Part shown: piece by piece, positions 1-10,317 of the stretch
Position numbering within the stretch: position 1 is the stretch's first letter
Layout: each line of letters opens with the position of its first letter
NCBI RefSeq assembly: GCF_000182565.1
Contig: NW_015971546.1
Coordinates: 543,407 to 607,406 of the forward strand
Direction of reading: 5' to 3'
Source of the DNA: Spizellomyces punctatus DAOM BR117
Taxonomy: Eukaryota; Chytridiomycota; Chytridiomycetes; Spizellomycetales; Spizellomycetaceae
DNA length: 64,000 nucleotides
Position numbers and translations under genes: made by a program
Notes under the pieces: generated by a model
Told to the model about the DNA's origin: nothing
Databases searched by the model: none
Seen by the model: the letters and a program-made list of their open reading frames with translations, nothing else

Positions 1-860
1 ACCTCCTGTTGAAGCTGACGAGTTTTGGCCATGGTGTTCGTCCTCAATTCATCCTCCTGGGCCGATTTTACTTCGCCAGCCAGCACAGCAGCGACAAAGG
101 CTTGTGCATAGTCTTCCATTTCGGCGGTGTTGTTACTACCTGCACTGTCTCGAGATTTGCGGGCCGGCTTGGCCGATCCTGCTGAGGGCGACCGACTGTG
201 CTCTGGAGACTTTGGAGGAGTCGGGGGCCCCAGAACCGCAGCGAATTCTGCACTTGTTGATCTAAGGAGAGTGTTGAGTCCGCGACCGAGAGATCGCATT
301 TCAAGCTTTCTGGACATTCGTTTTTCTTCTACGGACTTCAACCAAGGCTCGTCCAAAGGAATGTCTTCATCATCCTCTGGCTTTGCACCTGTCTTCAAAT
401 CGTTCAAGTCTCGCCCCGGTTCAATGTCTTTGATCCACAGCCCAAAGAATTCGCCAAAGAGGAGATTTCTCGTCACACGCTCTGGCATGGTCAACAGCTC
501 TCTAGTGTAAGCATCTAACCTTGTTACGCGCTCCTCGCAGACTGCACGAGTGACAAAAAATCTGCTTTTCGGGAGCTGGGGCAATCTCCGGCCGGCGGCC
601 GCAGAGGGATCCTTTTTCAGCTGTGCGGCAAGAGCCGTGTGAAAGTCTACAAAGTGGTCATAGCGTCTCCAGACAGCATAGGGACGTGGGGCAGCTACAA
701 ACGAGAGGCGCTTCTTTTTCGCGTTTCCAGTAACTGTTGACGGAATGACATTGACCTTGTACCAAATCTTTCCGTCGTCAAACTTTTGGTATGCCGAAAC
801 ACGAGCAGTTTCCAAGACGGGTGCCAGCTTTACAGCGGCTGGAAGCGGTCGAGGAGGCAT
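1..860 (-). CDS. PX-domain protein, 5' part (runs off left edge)
   Basis: An uninterrupted minus-strand reading frame of 286 codons begins at ATG 860-858 and is still open at base 1, so the C-terminus is missing. Residues about 10-145 read as a phox-homology (PX) domain: a first strand ending IWYKVNVIPS, a basic WRRYDHFVDFH segment where PX domains contact phosphoinositide, a proline-rich LPQLPKSRFF turn, and an amphipathic helix ending LLFGEFFGLW. PX domains bring proteins to PI3P or related membranes, so a role in endosomal or polarity traffic is likely but not shown. After the PX comes an acidic linker, then a Ser/Pro-rich stretch (PPTPPKSPEHSRSPSAGS). ATG 860 is the first in-frame ATG after the upstream stop at 905-903. 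No intron is needed in the visible part. Which PX subfamily it belongs to cannot be told without the C-terminus. Confidence 0.8.
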   Translation of the reverse strand, partial: MPPRPLPAAVKLAPVLETARVSAYQKFDDGKIWYKVNVIPSTVTGNAKKKRLSFVAAPRPYAVWRRYDHFVDFHTALAAQLKKDPSAAAGRRLPQLPKSRFFVTRAVCEERVTRLDAYTRELLTMPERVTRNLLFGEFFGLWIKDIEPGRDLNDLKTGAKPEDDEDIPLDEPWLKSVEEKRMSRKLEMRSLGRGLNTLLRSTSAEFAAVLGPPTPPKSPEHSRSPSAGSAKPARKSRDSAGSNNTAEMEDYAQAFVAAVLAGEVKSAQEDELRTNTMAKTRQLQQE

Positions 861-910
861 TCTTGAATGCTTGATTATTGCTTTGGAGTGTGCCCAACTC
901 GTTCACTCTA

Positions 911-918
911 TATTTATA
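911..918 (-). promoter_or_regulatory. TATA box of the PX-domain gene
   Basis: The minus strand reads TATAAATA about 50 bases upstream of ATG 860. The spacing is close to that of the TATA box of the TFIIA small-subunit gene elsewhere in this window, which supports both. Confidence 0.5.
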
Positions 919-1743
919 TGTGCTTCAGCCCATGCAAGAAAGAACGAAATGGCAAGAGGCCTTTATAAAAAAAAAAAGGGTCAAGGAGCAAGGGATGGGA
1001 TAATGAAATGCGTATCTAAAAATGCGCAGTAAAATGCCCTGCAGGCAAAAAGAAGGAAGGGATCCGCTGTGACTTTTGCGCAGCTCTCCATTCCAAGCAG
1101 GATTACTTAAGACAAAAGGGATGAAAAGAAACGAGAGCGACTGCGCCTCACTTGACGGCGCATTTCTTTTTTTTTCATTCAAATTTCCCCTTTCTTTTCT
1201 CTCTTCTCTCCACGAAAGAGTTGGCAAGTTGGCTTCCTTTGTCCAATGCTGAGGGGATTCATTTCCCAACGCGCGTTTCTTTTTTTCCCACAGGGAACCC
1301 ATAGTCCCGTACCCCACGAGGGACGCAACTCTCATGCTGATTCATGAAAGGGATGTTGCCCTAAAAAGCGATGAGGGATAAGGTTAAGATCACGTGTCAG
1401 GAGAGAAAGTCATTCCAACCACATTCCAATCACACAGACAAAAAAGGGTCACAGCAGGCAGCACAGCGTGGAAAGACGCAACGGTGACTAAGCGTCCGAC
1501 ACGCTCCCCTCATTGCGCAAAATTCACACCAGAAAAAGGCATGTGGGGGTTCATTGGGATGGGCAGGCGGGCAGGTGAAAAACGCAACACAGCCCACATT
1601 TAAACCTTTTGATCAACCCCATCGCCCTTCTTCAGCTTTTATTGCTGGCTATCCCATTTGTCTTTTATTGTGCATGTCAAGACATGGTATCGGCATAAAA
1701 AGTCTGTTTTGCAGTGACTATTGATCGCGTACGATTGCGTACG
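919..1743. other. Intergenic, divergent promoter region
   Basis: This lies between the PX gene (minus) and the SH3 membrane protein (plus). It holds homopolymer A and pyrimidine runs and an ATCACGTG box near 1390. I see no conserved coding sequence on either strand; the open frames here have no recognisable domain. Confidence 0.6.
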
Positions 1744-3578
1744 ATGCTGGATCTGACGACGACAACAAAGGGGAATCCGCGTCTCTCTGTCGCTTTCATT
1801 GTCTTGATCCTCTTGTTTGTTTCGACTACGACGACACATTACGGCGCGTTCGCTCACCCCGTCACATCTGAATTCTGTCAAAGCTACAACGACGCCTGCT
1901 GGGAAAAGAGTCTGGCCTGTGAAGAGTGTCAACGGCACAGCGTCTTGTTTGTCTGCAAGAATAGTGCCAACGGCAACTGCATTTCCTGCTCGTGTGGCAA
2001 TGTGCAAGTCTTTTCACCATTGGCCTGTTCGACTGTCAGGTCCCTCATGAATAATAGGACAGGTGAGTGGCAAAGCGGGCAAGGCGGGCGGGGCGAGCAG
2101 GGCGATACGCGTCGCAAAACGTGCAATGAACAAATCAGAGGGACAAAGGGTTTGTTCATTTGGGACAAGTGCCTTGCCGACTTTCTCCTACAAAATTCTG
2201 TTCACATTGGCTGTCGCCAATACGACACTTTGAACGGATTGCGGCTTTCGCGGTACGACATGTGACGCAATATGTACGACAGTCTATTGACCAAGCGTCC
2301 CAATTTGGTACGACGGGCCAGACCAGGGCACTGGCTTGGACACGCGCGGCATAAATTACTTTTTGGATTTTTCATTGAACGCGTCCATTGACATTTTTTA
2401 CAGTTGCAGACTCTCGACCGCGTACTACACCCACCCCACATCCATCTCACCCAACTCCGTCCATCCCCCATCGCGGCCATGGAAATAATGGATCTCCAGG
2501 TCCATCAGATCAACATCCTTCGGGAACACGCCCGGCTGAAGAAGCCAAACAGGAACCCGCTGAAGGGAAAGAAGCGGAACGATCTCGTGCCATTGGCGGC
2601 GGCGTGGGAGGAACCGTGGGCGGGATCATCGTCTTGGCTACAGTAACAACCTTCTTTGTGACGAGAAAAAGGAGGAGGTTTGATTTCCCGCGACAGGAGA
2701 GTCAAGAGGAATTGACCCTGAAAAGGGACGAAAGCGCTGATGAAGAAGAGGATCATCCAAAACGCAGCGCGCCGTCTATGACGACTGTGGCAAATGCTAC
2801 ACCATCACCTATGCCTCCGCTAGTGCTCCTCGCTCGATCCGACACACTTTCACGCGCGAAACCGAGCAATGTTCCCCAGTGGACCGCACCTTCTTTAACC
2901 GGTGCGGTTGGTTCAATAGGAACAGCATCACCCGAGGCGGATACATCCATGGATCACCCTGGATACCTCCAACAGCAACGCGAGCGGCAAGAAATGAAAA
3001 GACACTGGAGAAAGACACTAGAACGACGTTCAAAGGAGCTGGATCGCGAACGTATTGAATGGGAGGGATTGTTGGGCCCAAAGTCCCCCGCGCCGGCTGC
3101 GACACGCGATTCTCCTCTTGCGCGGAACATTGGATCAAACCGCACTTCAAACACTGCCCCGCTACGCCCTTCGCCTCTCCGATCGGCCTCGATAGTGTCA
3201 ATGTCAACAACGTCAACAAACAGTGACTTGTCATCATCACCGCCTACTCCCATCTTTTACCCAGCAGATCGCTTATCCGTATCAACTACATCGTCGACAT
3301 CCTCTTATAATTACCTCATTTTGTCTTCACACAAACCTGAACGGAATGACGAGCTCGAAGTCTCTGTCGGAGACCGGGTCAGTATATGGCGAGTATGGGA
3401 GGACGGCTGGTGCCATGGAGGCATTCTAGAAAAGGGAGGCACATGTGCTGGGCGGGAAGGTGTCTTTCCCATCAAGTGCGTTCGCGTACGTGAAGGCGAG
3501 GACGGGGAACGCGGAACGATATGTGGCGATACGTACGTATCGAGATGGGATAGCCTCCTCGCGGATAGTGCAACTTAA
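1744..3578 (+). CDS. Single-pass membrane protein: Cys-rich ectodomain, TM helix, cytoplasmic SH3
   Basis: Two exons, 1744-2062 and 2404-3578, joined in phase 1 (donor GTGAGT, acceptor ACAG), give 497 residues. ATG 1744 is followed by a signal peptide (hydrophobic core VAFIVLILLFVS). The ectodomain has about ten cysteines in roughly 55 residues (FCQSYNDACWEKSLACEEC, then CISCSCGN), then a Pro/Thr-rich stalk. A glycine-rich transmembrane helix (GGTVGGIIVLATVTTFFV) ends in RKRRR, which fixes the C-terminus inside the cell. A long disordered Ser/Pro-rich tail ends in an SH3 domain: YLILSS, DELEVSVGDRVSIW, DGWCHG, GVFPIKCV. The layout suggests a cell-surface sensor or adhesion protein that recruits proline-motif partners inside, perhaps wall or MAPK-pathway proteins; that role is inference. 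The intron is unusually long for this locus (341 bases). No named family was recognised for the ectodomain. Confidence 0.75.
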
Positions 3579-3877
3579 TGTGGAAATGCAGGTCATTTTC
3601 TTTGTTTTTATCTTTACGATCTTTTTGTGTGGTATAGTCTGATTATTGTCTAATGTGTACAAACGCGCAAGGTATTATGTGGCATTGGGTGGTGCAGATA
3701 TGCGAGCAACAGTGCCCTGAAAAAATATATAGTTTGACCAAGTTCCCTTGAGGGTGTGGATGAATGTCTGGTTACGAGACAGTCATGCAGCATTGTTGTT
3801 CATCTCAACACGGGCGGTAGCCACTTTTTCTATTTTCTAGACGATATACGTCGTGAAACTAAAGCTAGAGTCCTTTA

Positions 3878-6120
3878 TTACATATCACCGCCGAGACCCA
3901 CCATGGCCCTATTACTTTTCTCAGCTTGCACTGCCATTGAGAGAGCTTGTGTATACGCTCGCAGTGTGCTTGTGTTCGACTTGTTCGCAGAAGAAGCAAG
4001 ATCGTGAGACGTCATGGTCTAAAATTGCACACAAGAGAACCTACCGAGACAAAAAAAGCGTGTGCCAGGAACGGAAGTTTGCGGAGCGTTCTACCACTGA
4101 ACCCCTTGAAGAAATGTTAATTACCTTTCTTTTGCAATCGTGGTTCTGGAAATATCAGTAACCAACCTCACAGTCCCCAGCAACTTTCCAAAGCTGCAGG
4201 CTCTCTTCCCGTCCTTGCATTCCCCCCGTCGGGCAGGTATATAAATCGATTTCGCGGTAGTCGACCAAGGGAGTTTCCTATATCAAATCAAAGATTGTTA
4301 AGTCTCTAGGAGTCGGATGAGGTGAACCGACCGCAATACTGACGGGTTGTTCTATAATTCGTTTTTGAATTAACTCTGTCAAGCAGCTTGAAAGAATGGC
4401 GTAACGTGCTCGGTGAGATGGTGGAGGGATGAATTGCTGGGTCGTGTGAGTTGGGACAGACAGCTTATTGATCCACAGATTTAAACACATACTTTAATAT
4501 CTACTCGATCTATGAACGCCACATCTGCAAAGAGGCACCATTAGCTTCATCACTTGGATCAAAATCGGTAGGAAATCAGTACCTATTGCTTCGGTAATAT
4601 TGGAAGTAGTCAAAATGAGAACCTTTCGGTTTCCAGGTCAGTAAAGGCGATCGTGGAATCATTTCGAGGTGTACATTCACCAACATTTTTGCGTTTCCGT
4701 AACTGGTCGAGTTGGGTGAGCAGAGCATTAACCTTTCAAGAGATTTGCAACAGAGTCAACTAGAGCACTATCCACCCACAGGTGCATTCATCCCGCCTCT
4801 CAAATGTAACTTACCACACGTATTGCATCCGATGGTTCCATCCCTGATAAAGCAGCCTTGCGTGCAGCCGACAGGCTCTCAACCTCGTCTATCGATGCAA
4901 GTGAGACCACGAGAATCTGTAATCCTTGTCAACCGGTCTGACTTACCTATAAGAACACAAACAAACGCATCGTCGTCCTCCAGCATCTCATGTATCTGCT
5001 GAAACATTTTCATGACAAGTTTACCACTCTCGGAAAAGAATTTCGAAAATAAACTAATCACGAATGGTACAGTTACGACTACAAGATGGTTACATCAATT
5101 AGACTGAGTTTTAGAAAAAGATACCTGTGCGAATTGATCTCAATAAGTTTCCCATGAGAATATCTATCCGCCAGCCTGATCGCCAATTTCTGCACCGTAG
5201 AAGTCAGTAGATTTTTAGGCCAATCCGCCTAACCTGCCTTCCATTCCTGCTGGTACTCTAGCATACCTGTGCAAGAGCCCGACATAAAGAAGTTTTACCC
5301 GTTCCCGGCGGCCCATGTAGCAGTGCAACGCGATTCACGCTGATAATATGAGGATCTACCCCATTATCACCGAATAGCATGGAGGTATAGACATAGTCGA
5401 GGAGGTTGAGTTGAATATTGTTATCATAGATCAGACTATGGTGTAGCAGATGACGATCACTACTTGGCAGCAATATTGCGGCCTCACCCGCGGTTGTTTG
5501 CATTTACCTCTCCCATAGCCCATGCAATCCCTTGGCGGGTAGGATCCAATGGTTGGAGGTTACCACATTTTCTTCCTCACTGATCTCATCTACGCCTTCC
5601 TCTTCATTCAATTGAAACACATGAATGGAAAGGATGATGCTGCTTAAAGCTTGTACTTCTGTTTGATCTTGTGCCCCTAATGATTTGCGCACAAATTTAT
5701 AAGAGCTACATATCCAGCTAGGTATAAGTACGCAGACCCACCGTGAACCTCGCACACCCTAATCCATTCAACATTTATTCTCAGAAAATCCACATCTTGA
5801 AAGTCGTCTTTGCTTAAAGTTGTATGGACTACCACAGACGGATATGTCGTGAGAAGAAAGTCCTGCACATGGCGGCGAGTGAAGTCGTAGCGCGCTGTGC
5901 TATGTGGAGCAAGACATACTTCAACTATCTTTACGAGTTAGTTTGGCCATCTCCTTATGTAGCATGCCAAAATTCAAACGTACTGTGAAGAAGCGGTTTT
6001 AGTGAGTCCGCTGTCATGTTGAGGAACCATAATGGCGAACGAGGATGGCCATCTGAGAGCACGATGGGTTGATGACTCATCATGTCTTTCATTTATCCAT
6101 AAGCAGATAAATGAAGCCAT
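3878..6120 (-). CDS. PCH2: AAA+ ATPase Pch2/TRIP13, meiotic checkpoint remodeller of HORMA proteins
   Basis: Fourteen exons on the minus strand: 6120-5980, 5928-5742, 5676-5508, 5435-5267, 5189-5125, 5053-4947, 4888-4815, 4732-4685, 4622-4583, 4524-4493, 4436-4344, 4277-4167, 4104-4045 and 3979-3878, about 465 residues. Landmarks: Walker A HGPPGTGKTS; INSHSLFSKFFSESGK; Walker B VLIDEVESL; sensor region LILTTSNITEAI; DRVDIKQFI; and a C-terminal GFSGRTLRKLPFLAHA followed by QALSMAV. Pch2/TRIP13 uses ATP to unfold HORMA-domain proteins such as Hop1 and Mad2, controlling meiotic recombination and checkpoints. The first exon is the least certain: its junction needs a GTTTGA donor and that N-terminus is not conserved. 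Introns 8 and 12 start GTTGGT, and the family alignment leaves no other choice for them. The stop codon overlaps an AATAAA. The gene shares a 97-base divergent promoter with the rhodanese gene. Confidence 0.92.
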
Positions 6121-6217
6121 TAAACTGGTTCTAAAGGTCATTGGCCGATCATGATGCGAGCTGGCATTTCGCAAGCAAACAGCATTTACACACTCTGCTT
6201 TACCAATATCACAAAAT

Positions 6218-6849
6218 ATGCTGCCCCGTTACACTTTCAATCGGTTGCTTTCAAAGACTGTCCTTCGAAGATTGCCACTTGCACGCACGCACAGAGTTGC
6301 ATTGCCTACGAAAGGGATTAGTATGGCTCCGATAAGACGAGACTACAGTGTTGGCAATACCCGCTCCGATATCGTTGACATCTCTGAGGTGAAACAGTTG
6401 GTAAACGGAGAGCGCAAGGAGGTACCCATTCCATCTATGCTTGCGGTCATATGTGAGGATAGAGAGGCTTACACCTGCTTTCTCCCAAGGAGTATGTCTT
6501 GATCGATGTTCGCGAACCCTCCGAGGTTTCTCTTGGCCGCATCCCAACAGCCCAGCATATACCTCTCGGGAATGTCCAAACAGCGCTGCAGCTACCAGAC
6601 GAAGAATTTGAAGCAGCTTATGGGTTCCAAAAACCGTCCATCGATGATAATGTCATTTTCTACTGTCGGTCAGGAAAGAGAAGTGAAGCCGCATTGGGGG
6701 CGGCCCATGGACTGGGATTCAAAAAGTACGTTAGGCTTGTTGTAAAAGCGCTGTAACTACATGCATGACTAACTTTGTCCTTCACGTCACGAAGTGCCAG
6801 GAACTACAAGGGGAGTTGGTTGGAGTGGAGTGCCAGCAACCAGCAGTAA
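6218..6849 (+). CDS. Mitochondrial single-domain rhodanese (thiosulfate sulfurtransferase-like)
   Basis: Three exons, 6218-6421, 6490-6725 and 6795-6849, encode 164 residues. The first 40 or so residues are rich in Arg, Leu and Ser with no acidic residue (MLPRYTFNRLLSKTVLRRLP), a typical mitochondrial presequence. The rhodanese domain follows: VLIDVREPSEVSLGRIPTA, then the active-site loop FYCRSGKRS with the persulfide-carrying cysteine, and a C-terminal NYKGSWLEWS. Single-domain rhodaneses transfer sulfane sulfur, typically from thiosulfate or glutathione persulfide, to thiol acceptors. The closest architecture is the yeast Rdl2/human TSTD1 type; I assign the family, not the exact orthologue. 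It is divergent from PCH2 across 97 bases. Confidence 0.88.
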
Positions 6850-7995
6850 CCTGTCCTCTGGTGATTACAATGATATCGTGAAATAGACGGACTTACCTCT
6901 ACGACGAATGCGAATATGAAGTGAACACCGCTGATTCTGGTCTCACTCCAATATATTTCAGACCATGATCAAAAGAACAGAACGATGAATCATTCTGAGA
7001 GACTAACCGCATGTCGCGGATCCTCAAACTCCCTGTCCTCTATATGGGTTACAAGCACGAGATAAGGGGCACATTTGGTGGATCCAAGGGAGATGCTCTC
7101 CCATCTCACCCTTCCACCGGATTTTAGGTCATATGACGGGGAGTATATATGTAACCAAACTCTCATGAACCGGCGATTGCAATTTCGTCGCTGCCAGATG
7201 GATACGCCAACCTTCAGCGGCAGCCCCCAGATATGACCTTACTGGTGGTGGGACCCGCTCTCATGGAAGGATTCAATCAATGGAGAAGAGTAATCGCCCC
7301 CTCCCTTCTGCGGATGGCGCCTCCGCTGCGGTGTGGGGTATTCAAATAGTTGTTGAAAAGCGTAGCACCACCGATTGGCGAGAATCATTTATTCCTCCAA
7401 ATAGTCTCCCCGTCCTCAGCCGGCCTTTTACCCCAATGTTTACTGCCTCTTTTAGTTCCTTCTCTTGTCCCTCTTTGTAACATACCCATGCAAGCAAGTC
7501 ATCTATTCTTGCAGTAACTGGGCCGACACTGGCCTCCTTAGAGTTGCATCTCTTGAAGGGAGTGAACCAGCAAATAACCTTCAGAAGGTATTCATTTGAC
7601 AAGCAACTTTCGTAGTATCGATACGAGATTATGCGATACCAAGGGTGCCTCTCCCTTGTCTCCCACGAAGAATTCGAAATCTTCTTCTACTTAGATCCGC
7701 GCGGCTCGAAATTGGCCTGGTATAATTTTCGGCAGGAGCAGCTGCACCGTTCATCGACAAACTCTCTTCTGTTCACATCGACACTTCATGATGAAGCATG
7801 CTGGACTTACTCCTACAGGTGAGAGTCACACCATTGCCAGGTTAACGGATGTAAGGCCGCTCATGGTTTCGCAACAAGTGAACAAGTGGCGTACTCTGAA
7901 GGATGTCGCCTTAAATTATGAGAATATGTACAATATATACAACGGACTTCATCATCATAAAACGTAGTCATACATCTAAAAAAGGCTTTACCGCA
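6850..7995. other. Intergenic, no gene seen
   Basis: About 1.1 kb between the ends of the rhodanese gene (plus) and NUP42 (minus), which converge here. Only short open frames without recognisable domains are present. A possible downstream polyadenylation region for either gene cannot be pinned down. Confidence 0.5.
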
Positions 7996-9758
7996 TCATG
8001 TCGATGCAGAGGTTGTTGGACCTGGCCACGACTTGAATCGTGCGGAGCGGAATGCATTTTCATATTCCGAGCGTGCCGAACGAAATGTGGCTTCAACATT
8101 TGGATCAAGTCCATAATCAACCAATCCTTCGACTTGACCGCCTTCTTTCAAAGCACGGACGGCATCAAACCAGAAGTTCAAAGATTTTGGTCCTGAATCG
8201 GATCTCCCCGAATTGCCGCCAGCCGTTGCTGAGGTAGAAGCAGTTTTTGGGACAGACCCAATGAGCGACGGTGCAGCCGACTTGTCCAAACCAAAACCCC
8301 CAGTCCCAGCTTGTTGCGTTCCGGTGATTGTATTGCCATTCTGAGCGGCGGTGTTTCCTCCCAATGGTCCGAAAGGAGACCCTTTGCTTTCAACGCCACC
8401 GAACCCACTACGTTGGGCGAACGCTGACCCTTGTACAGCAAATGCACTTGTAGCTAGGATCTCACTACCCTGTTCATTGCTACCCTGTGAATTCTTTCCA
8501 AAGCCCGTGTGTTCCAGACCAGCTGTCGCTCGGCTTCCAAACTGGCTGCCTGTTCCCGGTTGACTGGCCATCGATGCATGTGTGCCAAAGGCATGCCCGC
8601 CTTGAACGACACTTCCAAATCCAAGCCCGCCCGTGCCTGTTAAAGTATTCTGTCCAAGCACCGTATTATTATTATTATTATTATTCGTAGGCGTCCTGCC
8701 AAATGTACTCGTGACTCCGAACGCCGATCCTTGCGGTATTCCGTTACTATTGGAAAGGGTGCTAAATCCGGCGAGGGAGTTTCCTCCAGTTGATGTCGGC
8801 TGCCCCATCGTTTGCCCGTTCCCAAAAGCGCCAAAAGCCCCTGTGGTACTGCCAAATCCAGTGCTACTTGCGCTATTTGTGAATGCGCTGTGCGATGGCC
8901 CAGTATTACCACCGGTAGCTTGTCCTGAGCCCCCAAAAGCACTCGTGATTGTTTGGGATGCGCCAAAAGGTCCTCCGGCGTTAAAGGTACTAGGTGCCGT
9001 CCCGAATGAATTACCACCCAATGCCGTGCTTAGATTGGTTACCTGCTGGCCTCCGCGAGCTACGCGCAGAGCCGCCTCCGGATCTCGAAGAATTTCCTGC
9101 TTCCTTTTCTCAACCGCTGCCAATCTTCCCTGCCAATTGGCCATCTGGAAAACAAAACTTAATGAAACCCACAGACAGAGGACCTAATACAACATAGTTC
9201 ATATTTCAAGCTTACAGCATTGTTAACGGACCCTGTCCTCTTAAATTCGTCATAGAATTCCCATCGCATCTCCTCAAATGAGAAATCGGCTTCACGTATC
9301 AGGTGTATCTCACCGAGCCCGTAGGAGGTTAATGGCCAGATACCGCTAGCAGACTCCAAGAGATCGAACTTCACCGTTTCCCCTGATGGTGGTGCTGCCC
9401 TACCATTCCGGCAGGTTTGAGCAATTTGAATACTGAATAGTATTATTTACAAGTCACCTCTCCACCTTGTATTCGCTTCTGACTTGGATCGTTGCCCGTT
9501 GCTGAAATCTTGGCGCCCAAAGCCGCCTTGGTTCCCTCCCTCAAATCTGTTTCGAGGACCACCGCCAGAAGAAAAGCCTCCGCCGCCTCCGTATCCGCTC
9601 CCTCCTGCAAGATCGGAAGAACAGTGGGTACGACTGAGAACACATCGTTTCTAACAGGGAAGATCATATTGGTACCTACCCGACCCTGTTGGATGCTCAT
9701 TTCTGCAGCTTCGACCGAAGCGGCAATTTCCTTGCAGGAAAAATTTGCACACCGGCAT
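7996..9758 (-). CDS. NUP42: CCCH zinc-finger FG nucleoporin Nup42/NUPL2-like
   Basis: Four exons on the minus strand, 9758-9680, 9604-9458, 9382-9216 and 9144-7996, give 513 residues. The protein opens with a C-x7-C-x5-C-x3-H zinc finger ([18 protein letters not shown] followed by RNEH). Next come a Gly-rich segment, the conserved [10 protein letters not shown] / [10 protein letters not shown] block seen in fungal members, then about 250 residues of FG, GFG and SAFG repeats rich in Ser/Thr/Gln. Nup42 sits on the cytoplasmic face of the nuclear pore, where it helps Gle1 activate the mRNA-export helicase Dbp5. All splice sites keep phase and each exon adds a recognisable block. A run of seven asparagines comes from a pure trinucleotide repeat. 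The C-terminus ([20 protein letters not shown]) is of unknown function but lies where other members bind Gle1. Confidence 0.9.
8665..8685 (+). repeat. (ATT)7 microsatellite coding for poly-Asn
   Basis: Seven perfect ATT units on the plus strand read as AAT (Asn) codons in NUP42 on the minus strand. They fall in the linker between FG repeats, so length variation should be tolerated. Confidence 0.9.
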
Positions 9759-10290
9759 GTTGAATCGTCAAGAAGCCCTTCATGTTGTTGGAGACGTTCG
9801 TCAGAGACTGGATTCACAACATGCATATCACGTGCAATCTGATCGAGTTTATTTGAATGCCCGCCTTGGCCAAGGAAGCTCTTCAGAGGTACATAATCCA
9901 GTTGTTTTGCTGATAACTGTTCCCTGCCAAAAACGAGCACGCTTTTCGAACATCCTGAAAGCATAATAGATTGGAGTAGGAGGAGAGCTACGACGCGAAC
10001 CAGTTTAAGTCTCGCAGGGTGGGATGGCTCACGCCTTCTTCGCGGTGGGCTCGTCCCGTAGACCCCGTGGGTAAAAAGGCATGGCTCTTTCTTGAAGATG
10101 GTCTCAGGGAACCACCTCTTCGACAGAATGGAGGACACCTTGTGGGACTTTTCCCAATTAGTCTCATGGGCGAGTTCCTCTGCATATCTGGTTCAATTTG
10201 TGAAAGCTGACTGAAGAATCCCAAAAGTGATGAGTAATAATGATACCAATATAAAATGGCTACCCACAAGGTCTCCGACTGCATGCTACT
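9759..10290 (-). other. Possible short unrecognised gene or NUP42 leader
   Basis: Upstream of NUP42 the minus strand carries a frame open from about 10175 that continues past the NUP42 start to 9443. It reads plausibly at first (ELAHETNWEKSHKVSSILSK, then FPETIFKKEPCLFTHGVYG). An ATG at 10284 could be joined to it by a GTGGGT...CCAG intron, giving MQSETLYAEELAHETNWEK. Because the frame runs antiphase through the first NUP42 exons, any real protein would have to end by splicing before 9758. I recognise no family. It could equally be a chance frame in the NUP42 5' leader. Confidence 0.25.
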
Positions 10291-10317
10291 ACTTCTTGCA
10301 AAGGCAGTTAAAACATA

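Noticed and set aside
925..1335. Minus-strand frame of 136 codons upstream of the PX gene
   Set aside because: Covers homopolymer and pyrimidine runs, lacks domains, and overlaps the TATA box and promoter.
4019..4044. A 26-base intron in PCH2 ending TTTTAG
   Set aside because: A 65-base intron ending AACAAG keeps phase and gives a gap-free fit to the family C-terminus, so the very short intron is unnecessary.
3756..4161. Plus-strand frames near the end of PCH2
   Set aside because: Antisense to the last PCH2 exons, which match the Pch2/TRIP13 C-terminus.
4685..4732. PCH2 exon ending at GTGAAT (4681) instead of GTTGGT (4685)
   Set aside because: The canonical-looking donor shifts the frame and destroys the LTTSNI sensor motif in the next exon.
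8633..9187. Plus-strand frame of 184 codons opposite NUP42
   Set aside because: Antisense shadow of the FG-repeat exon; its low-complexity Pro/Val/Leu sequence is the complement of Gly/Phe/Ser codons.
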